Positions 16,652-22,659 of a stretch of DNA of 34,796 nt are shown here, piece after piece. The stretch's first letter is position 1. Every line of letters starts with the position of its first letter. Below the pieces are notes generated by a model that did no database searches, was not told the DNA's origin, and saw only the letters and a list, made by a program, of their open reading frames with translations. The stretch is from Planctomycetaceae bacterium (lineage in GTDB: Bacteria; Planctomycetota; Planctomycetia; Pirellulales; Thermoguttaceae). The position numbers and the translations under genes are program-made. The DNA lies in assembly GCA_021372555.1 (NCBI GenBank), contig JAJFUI010000288.1:1-34796 (forward strand), in the 5' to 3' direction.

Positions 16652-16860
16652 GTCAGCCGCATACTGACAGTCGCCACCGGCAATTCATATTACTCCTAGT
16701 CCGGACGAATGCAAGTAGCGCCCGTGGGTGACCCAGGCGAGCGGCCTGAAACGCAGCATGCCAAACGGGCCTGAAGAAGTGGGTGGAGGGGTTCTCGGGA
16801 ATGACCCTTCCATGCAAGACAGTTTTGGCCGAGAAGCTCCCCCGCCCTCCCGGACACCCG
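16652..16860. other. Intergenic region without a supported gene
   Basis: Between the possible small ORF and the GT2-like gene. It holds the AGGAG noted above and an imperfect hairpin (about 16794-16814, GGAGGGGT against ACCCTTCC). I see no gene in it. Confidence 0.4.
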
Positions 16861-17259
16861 CTACTCGCCCAGAACGAAGTCCTTCACGCGGCGGAGATAA
16901 TTGGGCTGTGCGGGCCGGCTGGGAATCAGCCGGTACGGCTCGGGCCGTCGCTCAAGCACCGAGAAACCCTGTTCGTTGTCCCGCAAGAGCACCGTCTGGC
17001 CGCGGCTGCGTCTCAGCCCGCTGCGGATCGCGGCATCCTGGCCCAATGGAGCGGCGTGACGGATCAACCGCACCTGTGGATAATCGCGCGTCAGCTCGTG
17101 CGCAACCTCGCTGGTGGCGTCGGTCGAGCCATCGTCGATGATCAGCAGTTCAAATGGTTCGCCAGAGTCTGCCACGACATCGAGGATTTCGTGCACGTTC
17201 TGGTGCAGGGTCGCTTGGGCGTCCTTTACCGGCAGCAGGATGGAAACCGAGCGTTGCAC
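16861..17259 (-). CDS. Truncated family-2 glycosyltransferase-like protein
   Basis: A 132-residue protein covering only the nucleotide-binding half of a GT2 (GT-A) domain: SVSILLPVKDAQATL at the N-terminus, FELLIIDDGSTDATS (near 35-50, DDGSTD motif), then VRLIRHAAPLGQDAAIRSGL (about 63-82). Beyond this the acceptor-binding half and the second Asp motif are missing; the tail (RPAQPNYLRRVKDFVLGE) is unique. The GTG at 17259 is chosen for its AAAGGA ribosome-binding site seven bases upstream and because the GT fold begins right after it; the frame is open back to 17589, into the divergent RidA gene. It may be a degenerate enzyme or a non-catalytic sugar-nucleotide binder (inference). Confidence 0.68.
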   Translation of the reverse strand: MQRSVSILLPVKDAQATLHQNVHEILDVVADSGEPFELLIIDDGSTDATSEVAHELTRDYPQVRLIRHAAPLGQDAAIRSGLRRSRGQTVLLRDNEQGFSVLERRPEPYRLIPSRPAQPNYLRRVKDFVLGE

Positions 17260-17266
17260 AAACGGG

Positions 17267-17272
17267 TCCTTT
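17267..17272 (-). promoter_or_regulatory. Ribosome-binding site AAAGGA deciding the GT2-like start
   Basis: AAAGGA on the minus strand lies 7 bases before GTG 17259. It supports this internal start over the upstream open frame. Confidence 0.55.
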
Positions 17273-17460
17273 CGTGCAGGGAAATCAGGTTGCCACGCTG
17301 GAAATACATTTCGGCCGCCGTCGGAGACGACAATCAATCGGATGTCGCCGCGGGACGTCTGGCGGGCCGACGAGAGGCCGACTATGCTGAGATTCCCTTG
17401 AGTATCGGTGGTAGCGACAGGGATATTGTGAAAAACATCTAGAAATTCGAGGACACCCGA

Positions 17461-17931
17461 ATGGCCGCTGAACTGCAACTTGCCGCCGCTCTTGCCAAGC
17501 TTGGCTTCGAACTGCCGGCAGCCCCCGAAGCGAAGGGGCTCTACCAATCCGTTGTCACGTCGGGCAGTCTCCTCTACACCTCCGGCCATTTGCCCGTTGA
17601 CGCTTCGGGCAAGCTAATCGTCGGGCGACTCGGTGCAGACCTAGACGTGCAGGCCGGTTACCGGGCCGCGCAATGGGCGTGTCTCAACATTCTGGCTTCG
17701 TTGCGCAAGCACCTGGGCAGCCTCGATCCTGTGCGTCGGGTGGTCAAAATCCTTGGTGTAGTCAACTGCACCCCCGACTTTACGCAGCAGCCGGCCGTCA
17801 TTAACGGCTGCAGTGAATTGCTGGCTGATGTTTTCGGCCGAGAGGCCGGCGTTGCCGCACGCAGCGCCATTGGCGTCGGCTCTTTGCCACTCGGCGTACC
17901 AGTGGAAATCGAGGCGGTCTTTGAGATCTGA
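17461..17931 (+). CDS. RidA/YjgF/UK114-family protein
   Basis: A 156-residue protein of the longer RidA-like subfamily. It has LYQSVVTSGSLLYTSGHLPVD (about 28-48), YRAAQWACLNILASLRKHLGSLDPVRRVVKILGVVNC (about 66-102), and the closing signature ARSAIGVGSLPLGVPVEIEAVFEI (about 133-156), whose Arg binds the substrate carboxylate in RidA. Classical RidA hydrolyses reactive enamine/imine intermediates made by PLP enzymes; this subgroup is less well characterised. The start is ATG 17461, with GAGGA eight bases upstream. It runs divergently from the GT2-like gene. No nearby PLP enzyme hints at a specific substrate. Confidence 0.88.
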   Translation: MAAELQLAAALAKLGFELPAAPEAKGLYQSVVTSGSLLYTSGHLPVDASGKLIVGRLGADLDVQAGYRAAQWACLNILASLRKHLGSLDPVRRVVKILGVVNCTPDFTQQPAVINGCSELLADVFGREAGVAARSAIGVGSLPLGVPVEIEAVFEI

Positions 17932-18058
17932 TGTTCGGCGATGCCTAGCAGCCCAAAGCCAGACGCACCTCCATTGGGTTGTCTGCTAGCGCGGTCGCCT
18001 TGCCTGGCTCACGAGAAAGAACCGCGACCTTCCGCAATAAGCTGCGGCCAACCTCGTT

Positions 18059-18064
18059 TACAAT
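18059..18064 (+). promoter_or_regulatory. Candidate -10 box (TACAAT) directly before the ECF sigma gene
   Basis: TACAAT ends 7 bases before the ATG at 18072. There is no Shine-Dalgarno sequence at normal distance and no clear -35 box. Same geometry as at mug and cbpA. Confidence 0.4.
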
Positions 18065-18071
18065 CGTAGGC

Positions 18072-18602
18072 ATGGCCGAGAAAAGCTGCAACTCTGACGA
18101 GGAGCTGTTTGCAACCTGGGTCCGTGAACACGGCCGGGCGGTGCGTGGATTCTTGCTGGCGATGGTGCGACGGCCCGACGTGGCCGACGAGCTAAGTCAG
18201 GAAGTCTTCTGCCGCGCCTGGCAGGCCCGGCAAAGGTATCGCGAACAGGGCAACGCTCGGGCGTACCTGCTACGAATCGCCGACCGGCTGGTGTGCGACC
18301 ACGGTCGGCGACGCAAGCCGTATGTGCATTTGAACGACGACGGCTGGCAGATTCATGAGCCAGTCGACCCCGCAAGGGGACCGTCGAGTGCGGCCATCGT
18401 GGCCGAGCATGTCGAACTACTTTCGGCGGCGTTGGACCGGCTTTCACCGTCGCAGCGCCGGGTGCTGCTGTTGAGATATTACGGACAGTTGACTTTCGCC
18501 GAGATCGCCACGGAGACGGGTATCCCGTTGAACACCACCCTGAGTCATTGCCGGCGAGGTCTGGAGGCCTTGCGCGCACTGCTGGTGGAGGAAAGTCCAT
18601 GA
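18072..18602 (+). CDS. ECF-type RNA polymerase sigma factor
   Basis: A 176-residue sigma-70-family factor with only regions 2 and 4. Region 2 (about 17-82) has the polymerase-binding and -10-melting segment DVADELSQEVFCRAWQARQRY and RAYLLRIADRLVCDHGRRRKP. Region 4 (about 114-172) has LDRLSPSQRRVLLLRYYGQLTFAEIATETGIPLNTTLSHCRRGLEALR (split), with the HTH for the -35 element. The ATG at 18072 is the family start; a TTG at 17979 would add 31 residues. The stop overlaps the start of the anti-sigma-like gene by 4 bases (ATGA), which points to coupled synthesis of factor and antagonist. The target regulon is unknown. Confidence 0.92.
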   Translation: MAEKSCNSDEELFATWVREHGRAVRGFLLAMVRRPDVADELSQEVFCRAWQARQRYREQGNARAYLLRIADRLVCDHGRRRKPYVHLNDDGWQIHEPVDPARGPSSAAIVAEHVELLSAALDRLSPSQRRVLLLRYYGQLTFAEIATETGIPLNTTLSHCRRGLEALRALLVEESP

Positions 18603-19123
18603 GCAAACAATGCAACGAACTGCAACGGATGCTGGAACTGGCGACTGCCGAACAAGACACCGCACAGGTTGATCTCGATCCGGAGACAGCGTCATTTCGC
18701 GATGCGTGGTTGGTCTTTGGCCAACTGTTGGAATCGAGTCAGTCGACGTTCGAGCCCGCAGCGGACGTGTGGGTTAGGCCTCGAACCAAGCCGCGAGGTC
18801 GTTGGTTGTTGTCAGCCGCGGCTGCATTGGCGGCCTCGCTGCTGATCGCGGCCGTCTGGCTTTCCGCGTTCCAGTCGAAGCAGATAGCCAAGGTCCAGCA
18901 ATCAACGCCTCACGTGGTGCAGGTTGCCAACCTGCCAGTGACGTCGTCCGGGATCGTGACAACCGGCTCCAAATGGGACGACTCCTGGGACGACCAAGTC
19001 GCGCAGGTAGGACAAAGCGTGCTGTATGCTCACCAAGACCTGTACGCCAGTTCTGAACCGGCGCGGGCCGTCCAATACGGAATCGAGCAGGTGCGGCAAG
19101 ACGTCGACGATAGCAAATTGTAG
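18599..19123 (+). CDS. Putative membrane-anchored anti-sigma factor
   Basis: A 174-residue single-pass membrane protein. The cytoplasmic N-part (1-65) has no zinc-binding HxxxCxxC motif. One hydrophobic segment (about 69-90, LLSAAAALAASLLIAAVWLSA) is followed by an extracytoplasmic C-part rich in W/D (SKWDDSWDDQVAQVGQ near 130-145). The assignment rests on a strict 4-base overlap with the ECF sigma gene and on topology, not on a named domain. A GGAGGAAAG ribosome-binding site lies inside the end of the sigma gene. The coding sequence contains a perfect palindrome (18919-18935). The C-part may sense envelope conditions (inference). Confidence 0.7.
   Translation: MSKQCNELQRMLELATAEQDTAQVDLDPETASFRDAWLVFGQLLESSQSTFEPAADVWVRPRTKPRGRWLLSAAAALAASLLIAAVWLSAFQSKQIAKVQQSTPHVVQVANLPVTSSGIVTTGSKWDDSWDDQVAQVGQSVLYAHQDLYASSEPARAVQYGIEQVRQDVDDSKL
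18919..18935. repeat. 17-base palindrome inside the anti-sigma gene
   Basis: GCAGGTTG-C-CAACCTGC is an 8-bp perfect inverted repeat around one base. The 14-base core GGTTGCCAACCTGC recurs exactly at 29627-29640, inside another gene. Confidence 0.6.
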
Positions 19124-19146
19124 AGTCGCTTTTTTCCATCATCGCA

Positions 19147-19210
19147 CACTAGCCCGGCGCACAGGCGAGGGCGTTCGGGTTGCTGCCTTGGCCGGAGCTT
19201 CGGGCTAGTG
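19147..19210. repeat. Perfect 10-bp inverted repeat CACTAGCCCG / CGGGCTAGTG
   Basis: The arms at 19147-19156 and 19201-19210 enclose 44 bases in the 119-base gap between the anti-sigma gene and the low-complexity secreted gene. In RNA it would place a large stem-loop 32 bases before the next ATG. It could be an attenuator, an mRNA-stability element or a mobile-repeat remnant. Confidence 0.6.
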
Positions 19211-19242
19211 CTGTACACATTCGCAGAGAGGAGAGAGGAACC

Positions 19243-20049
19243 ATGACGAGAAGGATGTGTTTCGTTGCTCTAGCAGCAGCCCTGGCATTGGGCCTGCTTT
19301 GCGTGAAGCCGGCCACGGCGGCCGATGATCAGAACCAGAAGGTTGCGCAGGACTCCCGCTGGGATGACGGCGGCCCAATCGCCAAGGCGCCAAGCGGCCA
19401 ATTGGCACAGCGAGGGCCAGACGGCTTCGGGCCTCCGGGTCCGCCACGTGACGGGGACGATGATCGACCGATGCCGCCACCGGGCAAGCGTGCGGATCGC
19501 GGTCAGCCGCGTGACGGAGGCATGGAGCGTCCGATGGGACCGCACGAAAAGCGTCGCGGTCCTGGCTTTGACGATCGACAGCCGATGGGCCATGACGGTC
19601 CGAAGGACGGCCCCGGCGCCGATCGCGGCCAACCAATGGGTCCGCCGCCTGAGGGTGGCCCGTTGATGGGCGGTCCTCGTCCCGAGGGTCAATTTCCAGG
19701 GCTGCCGTTTGGACCCCATGGCGATTGGCAATCGCTTGAAAAGAAGGATCCCGAATTGTTCGCTCTCCTGAAGAAGGACATGGAGATGGAACGCAAGACT
19801 CGGGAACTGGTTCGCGACTACCGTCAAGCCTCCAAGGACGACCGCGACAAGATCAAGCAGCAGATCGAGGAGCAGGTCGCCAAGCATTTCGACGTCCGGC
19901 AGCAACGCCGCGCTTTGGAGTTGAAGCGACTGGAGCAGGAGTTGCAGGGACTCCGCGAAAAAATGGACCGCCGCAGCAAGGCCAAGAAGGAAATCGTCGA
20001 CAAGCGAGTTTCCGAGCTGACTGGCCAAGGCGACGATCTTGGGTTCTAG
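19243..20049 (+). CDS. Secreted low-complexity protein with C-terminal coiled coil
   Basis: A 268-residue protein with a clear signal peptide (1-26, ending KPATA). Residues 27-150 are Pro/Gly/Asp/Arg-rich with irregular repeats (RGQP, RPMGP, GPPxG, DDRQPMG). Residues about 160-255 form a charged helical/coiled-coil segment (LFALLKKDMEMERKTRELVRDYR, KIKQQIEEQVAKHFDVRQQRRALELKRLEQEL). The helical part resembles Spy/CpxP-like periplasmic proteins only loosely, without an LTxxQ motif. The start is ATG 19243, with GAGAGGAA upstream. It follows the sigma/anti-sigma pair and ends at a strong terminator, so it is a plausible regulon member or sensor partner (inference). It shares a short R/KWDD motif with the anti-sigma-like protein. 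Confidence 0.75.
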   Translation: MTRRMCFVALAAALALGLLCVKPATAADDQNQKVAQDSRWDDGGPIAKAPSGQLAQRGPDGFGPPGPPRDGDDDRPMPPPGKRADRGQPRDGGMERPMGPHEKRRGPGFDDRQPMGHDGPKDGPGADRGQPMGPPPEGGPLMGGPRPEGQFPGLPFGPHGDWQSLEKKDPELFALLKKDMEMERKTRELVRDYRQASKDDRDKIKQQIEEQVAKHFDVRQQRRALELKRLEQELQGLREKMDRRSKAKKEIVDKRVSELTGQGDDLGF

Positions 20050-20060
20050 CTGGCTGAAGA

Positions 20061-20107
20061 GGCCGCCCCTCTTCGCGGGGACCGGGAACTCGGAGAGGGG
20101 CTCGGCC
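20061..20107. repeat. Bulged stem-loop with CCCCTCT / AGAGGGG arms
   Basis: CCCCTCT (20066-20072) pairs with AGAGGGG (20094-20100). The outer GGCCG / CGGCC (from 20061) extends the stem past a two-base bulge. There is no T tract. It starts 12 bases after the stop codon of the secreted protein. Confidence 0.5.
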
Positions 20108-20162
20108 AGCAACTCGTGCTCCGCACAAACGCCAGCGATTTGCCATTCATCCGGTGCTCCAG

Positions 20163-20211
20163 ACGCGGGGCGGAAGCGAAACGGTCGCCATCCCGCCCCG
20201 CGTTATTTCTT
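20163..20211 (+). terminator. Strong rho-independent terminator after the sigma/anti-sigma/secreted-protein unit
   Basis: An 11-bp perfect GC-rich stem (20163-20173 with 20193-20203) encloses a 19-base loop and is followed by TTATTTCTT. It separates the ECF unit from the aldolase gene. Confidence 0.85.
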
Positions 20212-20389
20212 GGCGAGCTAGCAGACTTGTTGGTGCACGTCGTAAAACCACCCTAACCGTTTCAGCCGTTCCGCAAGGAATTGACTTCGCTGATTCGCGC
20301 TAGCAGAATTGACCGTCCACTGGATGCTGAAGCGTCCAGTTCTCTTGACGCCGTCCACATACACACACCGCCGCAATCAGCCGACTGTT

Positions 20390-21358
20390 ATGACCGCACC
20401 CTGGATCACCTATCGTCCGGCCCTAAAGGTGCTCGATTGCACGGTGCGCGATGGCGGCTTGATCAACGACCACACATTCGACGACAGTTTCGTCCGCGCG
20501 ATCTATGAGGCGTGCGTGGCCGCCGGCATTGACTACATGGAGGTCGGCTACAAGGCCTCCCGAAAGCTGTTCAACGGCGGACAGTTCGGCGTCTGGAAGT
20601 TCTGCGAGGAGGACGACCTGCGGAGGGTCGTGGGCGACAATCCGACGCCGCTCAAACTGGCTGCCATGGCCGACGTCGGACGCGTCGACTGGCGGACCGA
20701 TATCCTGCCCAAGAACCAGAGCGTTTTGGACATGATCCGCGTCGCGTTTTACGCGCATCAGGTCTCCGAGGCGGCCGACATGATCCGCGACGCCGCGGAC
20801 AAGGGCTACGAGGTGTCGGCAAACCTGATGGCCGTCACAACGGTCACCGAGACCGAGATCGACCAGGTGCTCGACGTTCTTTGTCAGACGCCGGCCGCCG
20901 TGCTCGTCGTGGTCGACAGCTACGGCGCTTTGTACGCCGAGCAAGTCGAGTTGCTGGTGAAGAAGTATCTGGCAGCGGCGAAAGCCGTGGGCAAGGAAGT
21001 TGGCTTTCATGCCCACAACAACCAGCAATTGGCCTTCGCCAACACGATCGAGGCGATCATCCAAGGATCGAACTATTTGGATGCCTCGATGGGAGGCCTG
21101 GGCCGCGGCGCTGGCAACTGCCCCATGGAGCTGCTGCTGAGCTTCCTTCGCAATCCCAAGTTCCGCATACGGCCGCTCTACAAGGTGATTCAGGAGCGGT
21201 TGCTGCCGCTAAGCCGGCAGGTCGAGTGGGGCCCGTACGTGCAATACAACATCACCGGCCAGTTGAATCAGCATCCGCGCGCGGCGATCGCCGCGCGTGC
21301 CGGCGAGAAACGCGACGACTACATCGATTTCTACGATAAGCTGACCGGCGACATCTGA
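20390..21358 (+). CDS. DRE-TIM-type aldolase/lyase (4-hydroxy-2-oxovalerate aldolase / HMGL-like)
   Basis: A 322-residue TIM-barrel enzyme. The N-terminal catalytic strand is VLDCTVRDGGLINDHTF (about 14-30), with the Arg20-Asp21 pair typical of DRE-TIM enzymes. Metal ligands appear in GFHAHNN (His207 and His209). The barrel end is SMGGLGRGAGNCPMELLL (about 233-250). These enzymes make or break C-C bonds next to a carboxylate (2-isopropylmalate synthase, HMG-CoA lyase, 4-hydroxy-2-oxovalerate aldolase). The acylating aldehyde dehydrogenase that pairs with the latter is absent, so the substrate is open. The ATG at 20390 fits the family; no Shine-Dalgarno sequence is seen. It lies alone between the terminator and the convergent thioredoxin-CAP gene. 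Confidence 0.85.
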   Translation: MTAPWITYRPALKVLDCTVRDGGLINDHTFDDSFVRAIYEACVAAGIDYMEVGYKASRKLFNGGQFGVWKFCEEDDLRRVVGDNPTPLKLAAMADVGRVDWRTDILPKNQSVLDMIRVAFYAHQVSEAADMIRDAADKGYEVSANLMAVTTVTETEIDQVLDVLCQTPAAVLVVVDSYGALYAEQVELLVKKYLAAAKAVGKEVGFHAHNNQQLAFANTIEAIIQGSNYLDASMGGLGRGAGNCPMELLLSFLRNPKFRIRPLYKVIQERLLPLSRQVEWGPYVQYNITGQLNQHPRAAIAARAGEKRDDYIDFYDKLTGDI

Positions 21359-21421
21359 TCGCAACGCGCGCTGCGTACAGAACCGTTCAAACGATGGCAA
21401 GGACGCCGCCATTGCCGGCGC

Positions 21422-22342
21422 CTAGCCGCCGAAGATTCCCGTGGCGTACCAGACGCCGTCGTCGCCGCGTTTCATGTCGTAGCCCGAGTATGTGTGACTA
21501 CTGCGGACGGCGTCCCAGTGGCCGGACGAGGAACGCCACGAGCGGACGCACTCGATCGCGGCTTCGACGAGGTGTTCGCCCGGCCAGCTTTGGGCGCAGA
21601 CCTCGCGGGCGCCAAAGCCGCCCGGCAGCCGGGAAATAATCCGCTGGAAACGGGACTCCCAGGCGTGATGGCCCAAGAGCCGGATGTCCGCCTGATATTG
21701 TGAGTGGCTTTCCGCCTCCTCGGACAACTCAGCCGACAGGTCCCCGTCCGCGCTGGCCGGCTTCTCCGGATGGGTGCGCACGGCGTAGACCAGTGTTCGC
21801 TGAGTTAAAGTGCCGGAAGGGAGTGTCAGAATCACCGTCATTTGCTCAGGGGTGTAGCAGAGCGTTTCGGTGATGGGAAACATACTTACAATCGCGCCTC
21901 GCAACGGCTCCTTCCGGGCGCGGAAGTCGACGATGGCGATGCCGGGGCTGCCGTGCATTTCCGAAAACGCCTCCTGCTCCAGAAGCACCACGTCCTTGCC
22001 ATGCATCTTAATCTTGGCCGTCAGCGGCAGCTTGACGCAAACATACTCCCGCAGCTTGCTGGTCACCTGCGGGTCCCGAAGCGTCTCCTCTCGGAAATTT
22101 CGGCTCGGCTCGGCTTGCTCCCCGTCGCAGAAATAGATCAGCAGCATGGCATTGCGACGATCCGCCTCGGCCATCGCCAGGGCGTAATCCTTGTGCCATG
22201 TGATGGCAAGGCGGGCATCCTGGATGCTTGCTTGTCCGTTAGGGGCTACCTGATCGGCGGCCAGCGCCGCAGGCGCTCGGAGAGCCGAAATCGCTCCAAC
22301 GCAAAGGCACAAAAACAGTGTCTGACGATATTTAGAGCACAA
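21422..22342 (-). CDS. Secreted thioredoxin-like and CAP-domain fusion protein
   Basis: A 306-residue exported protein with a signal peptide (about 1-29, SKYRQTLFLCLCVGAISALRAP split). A thioredoxin-fold region (about 45-140) contains ALAMAEADRRNAMLLIYFCDGE...FREETLRDPQV...YVCVKLPL; the usual CxxC is reduced to one Cys. A C-terminal CAP/SCP-like region (about 215-306) has HHAWESRFQRI, REVCAQSWPGEHLVEAAIECVRSWRSSSGHWDA and VWYATGIFGG, with His, Glu and His at the expected cleft positions. The TTG start at 22342 is supported by AAGGAGG five bases away and by the signal peptide following at once; the open frame runs on to 22390. The role is unknown. Confidence 0.75.
   Translation of the reverse strand: MCSKYRQTLFLCLCVGAISALRAPAALAADQVAPNGQASIQDARLAITWHKDYALAMAEADRRNAMLLIYFCDGEQAEPSRNFREETLRDPQVTSKLREYVCVKLPLTAKIKMHGKDVVLLEQEAFSEMHGSPGIAIVDFRARKEPLRGAIVSMFPITETLCYTPEQMTVILTLPSGTLTQRTLVYAVRTHPEKPASADGDLSAELSEEAESHSQYQADIRLLGHHAWESRFQRIISRLPGGFGAREVCAQSWPGEHLVEAAIECVRSWRSSSGHWDAVRSSHTYSGYDMKRGDDGVWYATGIFGG
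22214..22237. repeat. Inverted repeat GCATCC-T-GGATGC inside the thioredoxin-CAP gene
   Basis: A perfect 6-bp core extends outward with G-T pairs. It shares GGATGCTTGC (22222-22231) with the hairpin upstream of the TolC-like gene (25012-25021). It encodes the segment just after the signal peptide (GQASIQDARLAI). Confidence 0.4.
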
Positions 22343-22659
22343 AGCGACCTCCTTCGGGCGGGCCCGATTGTTACAGGGACTCGTTACCAACCCGTCCTTG
22401 GGGGAGTCTTCCAGAGCGTTCCCGTCTCCGGACGACGCACGCGATCAGACTACCTTGTCGGTCCTAACACTTCTGTTGTGGTTATGACCGATACTTGGTA
22501 AGCTACGCAGGCTCACGCATTCTTGCCGGCTTTCCCGAAGAGGTGGTTTCGGTAGAAAATGCCGGCGGTTGGCGAAGCGGCAATTATGGCAAGCGGGGGT
22601 TTTCGGGTCTATAACCCGGGCTTCGAAGCAGGTCCCCCCCAGCACGAAGGAGCAGTTCG
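22343..22659. other. 317-base divergent intergenic region
   Basis: It separates the divergent thioredoxin-CAP and 633-residue secreted-protein genes. Each end has a ribosome-binding site: AAGGAGG (minus) at 22348-22354 and AAGGAG (plus) near 22647-22652. A hairpin CGGGT-ctata-ACCCG (22604-22618) and a perfect 10-bp palindrome GCTTCGAAGC (22620-22629) sit before the plus-strand gene and could be an operator. No convincing -35/-10 pair is seen. Confidence 0.45.
22348..22354 (-). promoter_or_regulatory. Ribosome-binding site AAGGAGG deciding the TTG start of the thioredoxin-CAP gene
   Basis: A full AAGGAGG sits five bases before TTG 22342. The only in-frame alternative upstream starts would bury it within the coding sequence. 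Confidence 0.65.

Larger units (their letters stand above)
20050..20389. other. 340-base intergenic region: hairpins and terminator, no gene
   Basis: It contains a bulged stem-loop right after the upstream stop (20061-20107), the terminator at 20163-20211, and then about 180 bases up to the aldolase ATG at 20390. No gene is seen. Confidence 0.6.
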
